DNA from: Nostoc linckia FACHB-104
Lineage (GTDB): Bacteria > Cyanobacteriota > Cyanobacteriia > Cyanobacteriales > Nostocaceae
Assembly: GCF_014696615.1 (NCBI RefSeq)
Contig: NZ_JACJQJ010000033.1
Span: 1 to 64,000, forward strand
Direction of reading: 5' to 3'
DNA: 64,000 nucleotides
The translations under genes and the position numbers were made by a program. Below the pieces are notes generated by a model. It was not told the origin of the DNA. It did no database searches and worked only from the letters and a program-made list of their open reading frames with translations. Shown piece by piece: positions 57,097-64,000 of the stretch. Each line of letters opens with the position of its first letter. Position 1 is the stretch's first letter.

Positions 57097-58134
57097 GTGG
57101 ATATCAGCAGACGGGATTTATTAAAAGTAGTTTCTACTTCTGGTTTGGTTGCAGCTGGGTTAGCAGGTGGAGAAGCATTATTGTCTAGAACCTCAGCCCA
57201 AAATACACCTACTCCCAATCAAACCAAAAGCGGCGAAATGATCTACAGAACCTTGGGACGGACTGGAGAAAAAGTTTCTGTGATTGGTTTAGGCGGTCAC
57301 CACATTGGGCGACCCAAAGATGAGCAAGAAGGTATCCGTCTCATCCGCACTGCGATTGACCGTGGCATCAATTTTATGGATAACAGCTGGGACTACCATA
57401 ATGGAGGTAGCGAAATTCGCATGGGTAAAGCCCTCCAAGACGGTTACCGTCAAAAGGTTTTTCTCATGACTAAAATTGACGGTCGCACTAAAGATGCTGC
57501 TACTAAGCAAATTAATGATTCCTTAAAACGGTTGCAGACAGATCGGATTGATTTGCTACAGCATCATGAAATCATCCGTATGGAAGATCCAGATCGCATC
57601 TTCGCTCCTGGGGGTGCAATGGAGGCGGTGGTAGAAGCGCAAAAAGCCGGAAAAATTCGCTACATCGGCTTTACCGGACACAAAGACCCATTAATTCACT
57701 TGAGAATGCTAGAAGTTGCTGCTCAAAATAACTTCCGTTTTGACACAGTGCAGATGCCATTAAATGTCATGGATGCTCATTTCCGAAGTTTTGAACGGCA
57801 AGTTTTACCCAGACTGGTAAAAGATAGCATTGGTGTGCTGGGGATGAAATCAATGGGCGACCAAATAATTCTCAAGAGCAACACTGTGAAACCCATCGAA
57901 TGCTTGCACTATGCGATGAATTTGCCTACCTCAACTGTAATTACAGGCATGGAAAGTATGGAAATTCTTAACCAAGCATTCGAGGCAGTACGCACCTTTA
58001 AACCCATGAGTCAAGAACAAGTTAGAGAATTGCTCAATCGTACTCGTGAAGTAGCAGCAAAAGGTCAGTACGAACTATTTAAAACTAGTAGTCAGTTTGA
58101 TAGTACAGCTAAAAATCCCGAGTGGTTAGGATAA
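57097..58134 (+). CDS. Aldo/keto reductase with Tat-type signal
   Basis: 345 aa, starting at GTG. The N-terminus ISRRDLLKVVSTSGLVAAGL is a twin-arginine signal with hydrophobic core, so the folded enzyme may be exported. The AKR barrel follows from about residue 48: RTLGRTGEKVSVIGLGG, NFMDNSWDYHNGGSEIRMGK (Asp/Tyr catalytic pair), LMTKIDGR (Lys) and LLQHHEI (His). NAD(P)H-dependent oxidoreductase; substrate unknown. No C-terminal ferredoxin domain is present. Single gene. Confidence 0.88.
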   Translation: MDISRRDLLKVVSTSGLVAAGLAGGEALLSRTSAQNTPTPNQTKSGEMIYRTLGRTGEKVSVIGLGGHHIGRPKDEQEGIRLIRTAIDRGINFMDNSWDYHNGGSEIRMGKALQDGYRQKVFLMTKIDGRTKDAATKQINDSLKRLQTDRIDLLQHHEIIRMEDPDRIFAPGGAMEAVVEAQKAGKIRYIGFTGHKDPLIHLRMLEVAAQNNFRFDTVQMPLNVMDAHFRSFERQVLPRLVKDSIGVLGMKSMGDQIILKSNTVKPIECLHYAMNLPTSTVITGMESMEILNQAFEAVRTFKPMSQEQVRELLNRTREVAAKGQYELFKTSSQFDSTAKNPEWLG

Positions 58135-58705
58135 ATATAAAAATCCGTAATACCAATTCAAAATTCAAAATTCAAAATTAAGAAAACCATGTGTAGCAAG
58201 GGTTTTTGAGTTTGGATCTGTTGCTGAATTTTGGAGAATTGGTATAAACTCTTGTGGGGTGGGCATCTAAAACACTCTGATTATAAAAGTTCAAAGTACA
58301 TTGGATGATGACTAAATTATTTATTAATAGTAAATTTTAGGATAATCAATCCAAAATCTAAAATCTAAAATCCAAAATTAATTAACCTCCAATTCTCTCT
58401 GCGGTAATGAGAAAGAATTGGAGGCTAATTCATGTATTTAATAATGTCAAAATGCGACTTTAATAAATTATTAACTGTTTGTTTGAAAATAACAAACAAA
58501 ATAGCTGAAAATCTGAAAATTCCGACTTGCAAATGTCCTGAACACTTAATTAATAAATGACAGGTTAAATCAAAATAAAATTGAAAATCTAGAAACAGCG
58601 TACAAATTTGGTGTTGAGATTCAGTTTTTACTTTTCATAATTCAGCCTAGTTGTACTAGTGCGTACATTTGAACTTTGAATTTTAAAGTTGAATCTTGCA
58701 CCTCA
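58135..58705. other. Convergent intergenic region
   Basis: 571 bp, no gene. It contains TTCAAAATTCAAAATTAAG-type repeats (58155-58182 and 58350-58380) and a 15-bp near-perfect hairpin at 58386-58424. The genes on both sides converge here, and the stretch is very AT-rich. Confidence 0.65.
58386..58424. terminator. Hairpin between convergent genes
   Basis: CCTCCAATTCTCTCT pairs with AGAAAGAATTGGAGG (14 of 15) around a 9-nt loop. No clear T-run follows on either strand, so the terminator role is tentative; it could serve both convergent genes. Confidence 0.4.
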
Positions 58706-60022
58706 TCAGCCTGTTTGAACTTCCAGATTACCGTTACGAATAGCCCATGCTAGGTCTAACAATTGAGTCCAACGCTTTTGCAGTTGTTTGGGGGTACATT
58801 TGAGTGTTTTAGCGATCGCTTGGTCGCTGTGTCTGGCTGTTTTTAACTGCAAAATTTGCTGTTGCTGTTCAGTCAGTAGACCTAAAAAGGTTTGCCATTG
58901 TTGAGCAGATAAGCCTAATCTATGCTCTAAACCAGCACCTAACCATTGATGTACCAATTGCCAATGATGCTGCTTGGCAAATTTTTCTACATGGTATTTA
59001 AAGCGTTGTTGCAGATAATCGCGCTGACGGCTGGTGAGACCAAGAATTTGGTCAATTTCCGGCGCAGACAAGTCTTGTAATTTCAAGGTGAGGTAATCTA
59101 CACAGTCAGATTGACCTTGAGATTCGAGATAATTAATTAACTCAGTAATAACGCGATCGCGTTCTGATTCTTCTGAGGGATCGAAGTTAGTTTGGGCGAT
59201 CATCTGGGATCTCAGCTGTTGTACAGCCGAGTTACGCTGGTAGGCTTCGCCTTCTTCACTCTTAGCAGACTCTACCGCCATTTCAATATCTACGGTAGTT
59301 TCTTGGGGCTGGCGACGAGCAAAGCCTTGGGCACGTAAGATAATTAACTGCTGACTAGCGCTACCAGGTAAATTGATGCGGCGCTTGGCATACTGTTCTG
59401 TAAATGCCATGTATTCCGCTAATTGTAACTGAGTGCGTGGTGTGTAATCTTCAGCTAGTTCATTTTCCCGGCGGAAAGCTTTGATAGCTTCGATATAAAA
59501 GGCTTGCAGAAAATCTTCAATCAGGTTGTAACGACCCTGAAATCCCATATCTGAGCCGGAAATAGTCACATGACGGTAAACCATAGCACCGAGACTGCTA
59601 TGTAATTCTACCCGACCTCTGCGCGATCCCAGTTGGTAGTAACGCAGACATTTTTGCAAACGATGTCTCGCTAAAGTTAGCTGCCAAGCTTGGATTTCTC
59701 CCGAGGTTTGGATGCGGGCGCTTTTATCACAAATGCGTTCCACTTCCTTTGCTATGCGTTTTGCTACCGCTTGCACACACCCAGGTGCAGCTTTTACTTG
59801 AGCTTGGATTTCTTCAACTAGCAGTTGCATCAAAGTATTAATGTTACTGGCTGTTACTTCGTTAGTCGCAGCGTGGAAGTCAAAAGCGGATGTAGAAGTT
59901 GGTAGATTAGCAAGGTTAGCTTTCATAACTTTTTCCAGGAAATGGTATTGCACCTTATAACAATGTCGTTTCAGCACCTGAGTTGTTTCTTGATTGGTGA
60001 ACATTTTGGTATTCATCATCAA
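58706..60022 (-). CDS. HetZ-related protein
   Basis: 438 aa as given, but the N-terminus is uncertain; a start at MKANLANLP (about residue 33) is also plausible. The sequence fits the HetZ-related group of cyanobacterial regulators: LGSRRGRVELHSSLGAMVYR, GFQGRYNLIEDFLQAFYIEA, YTPRTQLQLAEYMAFTEQYA, and the long C-terminal part with two sigma-factor-like helix-turn-helix segments (LSAPEIDQILGLTSRQRDYL; DQAIAKTLKCTPKQLQKRW). HetZ itself controls early heterocyst differentiation with PatU and HetR; this relative is found more widely and its role is not known to me. Cytosolic, DNA-binding by inference. Confidence 0.72.
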   Translation of the reverse strand: MMMNTKMFTNQETTQVLKRHCYKVQYHFLEKVMKANLANLPTSTSAFDFHAATNEVTASNINTLMQLLVEEIQAQVKAAPGCVQAVAKRIAKEVERICDKSARIQTSGEIQAWQLTLARHRLQKCLRYYQLGSRRGRVELHSSLGAMVYRHVTISGSDMGFQGRYNLIEDFLQAFYIEAIKAFRRENELAEDYTPRTQLQLAEYMAFTEQYAKRRINLPGSASQQLIILRAQGFARRQPQETTVDIEMAVESAKSEEGEAYQRNSAVQQLRSQMIAQTNFDPSEESERDRVITELINYLESQGQSDCVDYLTLKLQDLSAPEIDQILGLTSRQRDYLQQRFKYHVEKFAKQHHWQLVHQWLGAGLEHRLGLSAQQWQTFLGLLTEQQQQILQLKTARHSDQAIAKTLKCTPKQLQKRWTQLLDLAWAIRNGNLEVQTG

Positions 60023-60295
60023 GACTCCCTGTGAGCACCGCTCACATATATGACTGTAGGCAATCTGAAAAAGTTACAGGGAAGGTATTGTGTCGGTTTT
60101 TTCAAAAGCAACCTCATGACTAGTAGCACAGGGGGATTTACCATGTTCTAAAATCAGCCAAAACTCTTGCTGCGTCGAACTTTGCCGTCAGCTGCTTCTA
60201 GCCGTTCCTCACCCTGTATTTAGGACAATTGTTAAACTGGAGCTTTTTTAATTAGATTTTCCGAAATCGACGAATCAGGCTGTGAATTATACTCT

Positions 60296-60955
60296 CTAAA
60301 CCCATGCTGCTGCTGCTTCCCAACCTAACCCTTGTCGTGTAATCATTGGCTGATCTCCAGTTAGATCTAATATTGTTGACACTTCATATGTGGGTTCTTC
60401 GCCAGTGTCTACAATAATATCTACCAAGCTATCCAAACGGTCAAATAATTCCACCTGAGACAAATTAGAATTGGCGTTAGCTTCAACTATCCCATCATCA
60501 TCCTCATCTGGCGGCAGATGAGCTGAAGTAGAAATAATGGGATTGCCCAGTGCTGTCAGTAATGCTAAACATACAGTATGGTCTGGTACTCGTATGCCAG
60601 TAGTTTTACGCTTGGGATTCTGCGCTAGGCGTGGTACTAACTTTGTAGCAGGTAACAAAAATGTGTATGGCCCTGGAATCAGGCGCTTCATAATTCGATA
60701 GCCTGTATCACTTACGAACGCATAAGTTGCCACATTTGACAGTGAAGGACATAAAAATGTCAGTGGTTTGTCATTCGCTAGCTGCTTAATTTGCCGTACT
60801 CGTTCCACCGCCGATTTAGCATTTAAATCACAACCAATTGCATAGACTGTATCAGTAGGGTAGAGCATTACTGCGCCGCTAGAGAGTGCCGATTTTATTT
60901 CCTCTATTCGGCGGATTTGAGGATTATCAGGATGGACTGTGAAAATTTTTGCCAT
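60296..60955 (-). CDS. YciO/TsaC-family (Sua5-YciO-YrdC) protein
   Basis: 219 aa with one YrdC domain: HPDNPQIRRIEEIKSALSSG, the nucleotide loop GAVMLYPTDTVYAIGCD, LTFLCPSLSNVATYAF, PGPYTFLLPATKLVPR and the KRKTTGIRVPDH segment. The HPDNPQ opening and overall length match the YciO subgroup. TsaC relatives make threonylcarbamoyl-AMP for t6A37 in tRNA; YciO may do the same less efficiently, so the activity here is likely but unproven. It has no Sua5 C-terminal domain. Single gene, divergent from larC. Confidence 0.88.
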   Translation of the reverse strand: MAKIFTVHPDNPQIRRIEEIKSALSSGAVMLYPTDTVYAIGCDLNAKSAVERVRQIKQLANDKPLTFLCPSLSNVATYAFVSDTGYRIMKRLIPGPYTFLLPATKLVPRLAQNPKRKTTGIRVPDHTVCLALLTALGNPIISTSAHLPPDEDDDGIVEANANSNLSQVELFDRLDSLVDIIVDTGEEPTYEVSTILDLTGDQPMITRQGLGWEAAAAWV

Positions 60956-61155
60956 AAAAAGTTTAGGAAGGAAAATTGAGGGTTGTACATTGCCAGGAAA
61001 ATATAAAATTGAATACTAAGGTAGGCAGTAAAGATAACTATATTTAAAACTGCTAAAACATCCTCTAAAGTTATTCAGTTGTCAGTTGTGAGTTATCAGC
61101 TTTTGTAATTTCTACTGTTAACTGATTACTATGTACTGATTTAGTAATTTTATAT

Positions 61156-62427
61156 ATGACCACACTTGTTTATCTTCAATGTCCATCGGGAATTTCCGGT
61201 GATATGTGTTTAGGGGCCTTGGTAGGTCTGGGTGTTCCCTTGGAGTATTTAAGTGAAAAACTCAACAAATTGGGGATAGCACAAGAGTACCAATTAAGAG
61301 CTGAATTAGTTCAGCATCATGGTCAGCAAGCAACTAAAGTCCATGTAGATTTAGTACATACTCACGCACACCATGATCACGAACATAGTCATCATCATGG
61401 GCGACATCTGCCAGAAATAGAAAGCATGATTCTGCAAGCAGAATTGCCACAAAGAGCAGAAGCTTGGAGTTTAGCTGTATTTCGCCAACTGGCAGTCGCA
61501 GAAGGGGCTGTACACGGCATCGCCCCAGAAAAAGTTCATTTTCATGAGGTGGGTGCCGTGGATGCAATTGTGGATATTGTTGGCACTTGTTTGGGATTAG
61601 ATTGGTTAGGCGTTGGGAGCGATCGCGCAGGATGGCCTTTACTTTACTGTTCAGCGTTTCCCACAGGCGGAGGCACAGTGCGTGCAGCGCATGGACAAAT
61701 GGCAGTACCGGTACCCGCTGTCTTGAAATTGTGGGAAATGCGGGGTTGTCCAGTTTATAGCAATGGAATTGAACGAGAATTAGTAACACCTACGGGAGCT
61801 GCGATCGCCACTACTTTGGCAAGAGACTTCGGTTCACCACCACCAATCACCATTAAGCAGGTAGGATTGGGAGCAGGTTCGATAAATTTGCCCATCCCCA
61901 ATATACTACGCATGTGGCTGGGTGAAAGCAGCAGTTTACAGGCAGATATTAGCAATTACGGCGATACTAGCCCTACTCTCGAAACCATTTCCGTACTAGA
62001 AACCCAAATTGATGATTTAAATCCCCAAGCAATTGGCTATGTATTTGAAGCATTATTTGCCGCAGGTGCAGTGGATGTCTTCACTCAATCTATAGGAATG
62101 AAAAAATCTCGTCCGGGGATATTGCTCACTGTCATTTGTCACCCAGAAAATTTACTCAACTGTGAAGCAATTTTATTTCGGGAAACCACTACTTTAGGAA
62201 TTCGCCGCGCAACTCAGCAACGGGCAATTTTACAAAGAGAAATTCAACAAGTAGAAACTGAATATGGCAAAGTCCGTGTTAAGGTAGCTTGGCAAGCTAA
62301 AGGTGTTCTCGCTAACGTGCAACCAGAATATGAAGATTGTGCAGAATTAGCACGCAAACATCATATTCCCTGGCGCGAAATTCAACGGCTAGCGCTGCAA
62401 AGTTGGTATCTAAAAACCACAAGTTAA
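61156..62427 (+). CDS. larC: Nickel pincer cofactor biosynthesis protein LarC
   Basis: 423 aa. LarC inserts nickel into the thiocarboxylated nicotinate cofactor of lactate racemase-type enzymes. The start LVYLQCPSGISGDMCLGALV, HFHEVGAVDAIVDIVG, ERELVTPTGAAIATTLARDF and the C-terminal ETQIDDLNPQAIGYVFEAL are typical. A histidine-rich loop at 68-84 (HTHAHHDHEHSHHHGRH) can hold nickel. Unlike the Lactobacillus gene, which needs a programmed frameshift, both halves are one continuous frame. No larB, larE or larA is nearby. Confidence 0.92.
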   Translation: MTTLVYLQCPSGISGDMCLGALVGLGVPLEYLSEKLNKLGIAQEYQLRAELVQHHGQQATKVHVDLVHTHAHHDHEHSHHHGRHLPEIESMILQAELPQRAEAWSLAVFRQLAVAEGAVHGIAPEKVHFHEVGAVDAIVDIVGTCLGLDWLGVGSDRAGWPLLYCSAFPTGGGTVRAAHGQMAVPVPAVLKLWEMRGCPVYSNGIERELVTPTGAAIATTLARDFGSPPPITIKQVGLGAGSINLPIPNILRMWLGESSSLQADISNYGDTSPTLETISVLETQIDDLNPQAIGYVFEALFAAGAVDVFTQSIGMKKSRPGILLTVICHPENLLNCEAILFRETTTLGIRRATQQRAILQREIQQVETEYGKVRVKVAWQAKGVLANVQPEYEDCAELARKHHIPWREIQRLALQSWYLKTTS

Positions 62428-62460
62428 GTTGTTCAAGTAAATAATCAAGCAAAAGCTAAA

Positions 62461-62518
62461 GGGGGAAAGGGAAAAGGTTAAGGGGAAAACCTTTAACCCT
62501 TACCCTTTCACCTTTTCC
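62461..62518 (+). terminator. Purine/pyrimidine hairpin after larC
   Basis: GGGAAAAGGTTAAGGGG pairs with CCTTTAACCC and CCTTTTCCC, third copy of the design seen at 17260 and 43712. It begins about 35 bp after the larC stop. Confidence 0.45.
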
Positions 62519-62553
62519 CGGAGTGACAAAACAGGGTTATTTATTGCAAACAT

Positions 62554-62583
62554 AAAAAATAGGGCAAGCATTTCGCTCACCCT
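62554..62583 (-). terminator. Terminator of the tandem lipoprotein genes
   Basis: On the minus strand AGGGTGAGC pairs with GCTTGCCCT (with G-U pairs) around GAAAT and is followed by ATTTTTT. It lies 36 bp beyond the stop of the 62.6-63.2 kb gene. Confidence 0.7.
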
Positions 62584-62618
62584 GAATGTCATTTAACCGA
62601 TGAGTGATTTGGATGAAT

Positions 62619-63213
62619 TTATCTCAGTGCTCTATTTACAGCATCACCTGCATCTTCGGCTGAGCGTTGCAGATTTGTTTTCACATCATCACCTGTACGT
62701 TGGGCATTTCTGCCTAAGCCTTCAGCTGCATTCTGAGTGTTTTCTTTGATATTTTCAAGACCGCGCTTGGTTCCCTTAGCGACACCTTCGCCTACTTCTG
62801 AAGCAGAACTACCAATATCATCACCCAAGTTTTTCACTCTTTGACCAAAGGGTGTTCCTTGACGATAGTTTTCTACATATTGTCCTGGGCTATCAATGCC
62901 TTTTTCATCGACGTTTCTTTGAGCATTATCCCGTAAACCTTTAGCTCTTGCTTCTGCTGCTTTTTCATCTCCACGTGCGCGGGGGTCTACATCACTAAAG
63001 TTATTCATACCACCTTGAGGAGAGGAGAGATTATAACTTTTTGTGGGATCGTAGCGTTCAGCATTGGGTGGTTGAGAACCTGGTTGTGCTGGCTGTCCAG
63101 CTATTGTAGGACGGTTACAAGCTTGTGTTACTAATAGGAGAATTCCTGCTAAGAACACTCCTACAATTTTTACAGGACGAAAGTTTTGTAGCCAAGCTGT
63201 GAATTTTTTCATT
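62619..63213 (-). CDS. Small lipoprotein with apolipoprotein-like helical repeats
   Basis: About 197 aa from ATG 63211-63213, chosen because AAGGAG (63221-63226 on the complement) stands 7 nt upstream; a longer frame to 63281 lacks this. The N-terminus KIVGVFLAGILLLVTQACNR is a lipoprotein signal with a lipobox-like TQAC. The C-terminal part repeats amphipathic units (GLENIKENTQNAAEGLGRNA, DDVKTNLQRSAEDAGDAV), resembling LEA/apolipoprotein-type stress proteins. Predicted outer- or plasma-membrane anchored. Second of two tandem related genes. It may belong to the DUF6658 group; not certain. Confidence 0.7.
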
Positions 63214-63290
63214 ATGTTACTCCTTGCATTTTTTAACTCAATTATTGGACTGTAATTCCAATACTCAACCTCGGTCAGCAAATAAATTTC

Positions 63291-63857
63291 TTATCTGCCT
63301 ACTGCTGGATCTTTTTGTAATTCAGGTCTCGCACTTGCTTCATCTGCTTTCTCTTTCAAAAAGCCAGAAGCTTCTTTCACTGTTTCTTTGACAGTATCAA
63401 TACGTTCTTGAATGCGAGTGCCTACACTTGGTTCACGCTGAATTAAACCACCTGGTTCGGGTTGTTGAAAATTCTTTTCGGTAATCAGCGGTAATTCACC
63501 TTCTTTTATCGCTCTACCTGCTGGTGTTTCTGCACCAGGATAAAGTATTTTGGATTCTTGATTAGTGGCAATTAACAGTCCTGAAGTTGCTTCTAAGCTA
63601 GCTTGGTCACGTTCATTCGGGCTGCTAGAGTTAGTAACTTTAGGATCGGTGGACATTCTATAATTGGTATATTTATCCCCACCGTTTTTATATGGATTGT
63701 TTGCACCGCCAGCTTGTACAGCTGGATTTTGAGGATTTGCACCTTGTGCATTTGCTCCAGTACAAGCAGTACTAACTATCAAAAATAGACTGGCCAAACA
63801 GACAGTTAAAATTTGGCGCAGTCTTAGTTTTTTCCATAAAGCTGTCAAACGATTCAC
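63291..63857 (-). CDS. Small lipoprotein, related to its downstream neighbour
   Basis: About 188 aa from GTG 63855-63857, which is preceded at 6 nt by a full AAGGAGG Shine-Dalgarno sequence; the longer frame to 63884 would read through it. Signal: LRQILTVCLASLFLIVSTAC with lipobox STAC. The middle (NPYKNGGDKYTNYRMSTDPK) is a conserved cyanobacterial stretch and the C-terminus has a helical VKETVKEASGFLKEKADEAS segment. Function unknown; similar signal and layout to the next gene, likely one operon. Resembles DUF6658 proteins from memory, unverified. Confidence 0.7.
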   Translation of the reverse strand: MNRLTALWKKLRLRQILTVCLASLFLIVSTACTGANAQGANPQNPAVQAGGANNPYKNGGDKYTNYRMSTDPKVTNSSSPNERDQASLEATSGLLIATNQESKILYPGAETPAGRAIKEGELPLITEKNFQQPEPGGLIQREPSVGTRIQERIDTVKETVKEASGFLKEKADEASARPELQKDPAVGR

Positions 63858-64000
63858 TAAATCCTCCTTGCAACTTATAAGCAAGCCTATTTACGCTGAA
63901 CATTATTTGTTTGCCAGCGAAATTTTTGCTTGTTTTTAGTTGACTAATGTTGTGTTCAACAATTATCAACAATAGAAACTTTAAAAATGCTTTTCCTCTA

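Overview
The window looks like chromosomal DNA of a filamentous, probably heterocyst-forming cyanobacterium of the Nostocales (Nostoc/Calothrix/Tolypothrix type). The grounds are many HIP1 octamers (GCGATCGC), heptamer and 9-bp tandem repeats between genes, small dispersed palindromic repeats, and cyanobacterial families such as Ycf66, a HetZ-related protein, an acyl-ACP synthetase of the Aas type, TPR-CHAT proteins and PAS/GAF hybrid kinases. This placement is an inference; no rRNA or tRNA gene was seen.

Region 1 (1-13.6 kb) is accessory-like. On the minus strand, two tandem paralogous TPR-CHAT proteins (about 1,000 and 1,100 aa, both with signal peptides) are followed by an exported trypsin-like protease. 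Divergent from them on the plus strand is a 1,374-aa NACHT NTPase with about 15 nearly uniform HEAT-type repeats, i.e. an NLR-like architecture. Both CHAT genes are preceded by related non-coding DNA with 21-bp tandem repeats, so gene plus leader was duplicated as a unit. The NACHT gene carries an in-frame 21-bp small dispersed repeat. This is the best candidate in the window for a little-described proteolytic or conflict/self-recognition module.

Region 2 (13.8-24.4 kb) is mostly housekeeping: RecD2-type helicase, group 2 sigma factor, small conserved protein, GT39-like membrane glycosyltransferase, Ycf66 protein, 6-phosphogluconate dehydrogenase and MiaB.

Region 3 (24.7-31.6 kb) holds a ShlB/TpsB-type outer-membrane transporter in an operon with a third TPR-CHAT protein, then about 2.3 kb of gene-poor, repeat-rich DNA with two degenerate copies of a small glycine-rich reading frame.

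Region 4 (31.6-52.4 kb) has an Aas/FadD-like synthetase with YlqD, then mainly signalling and protein-interaction genes: a 1,616-aa REC-GAF-PAS7-HK-REC hybrid kinase, a 607-aa TPR protein, an M61 peptidase with PDZ, a HAMP kinase, a WGR protein, a two-gene unit with a DUF6745-like protein, a kinase with an ethylene-receptor-like membrane domain, and an arginase/agmatinase-family enzyme.

Region 5 (52.6-64 kb) has a GT4 glycosyltransferase, an EEP-family phosphatase/nuclease with a cardiolipin-synthase-like PLD protein, a BrnTA toxin-antitoxin pair, a Tat-type aldo/keto reductase, a HetZ-related regulator, a YciO/TsaC protein, LarC, and two tandem small lipoproteins. Three copies of one roughly 195-bp dispersed element (19.6, 22.6 and 34.3 kb) and several hairpin repeats lie in intergenic DNA.
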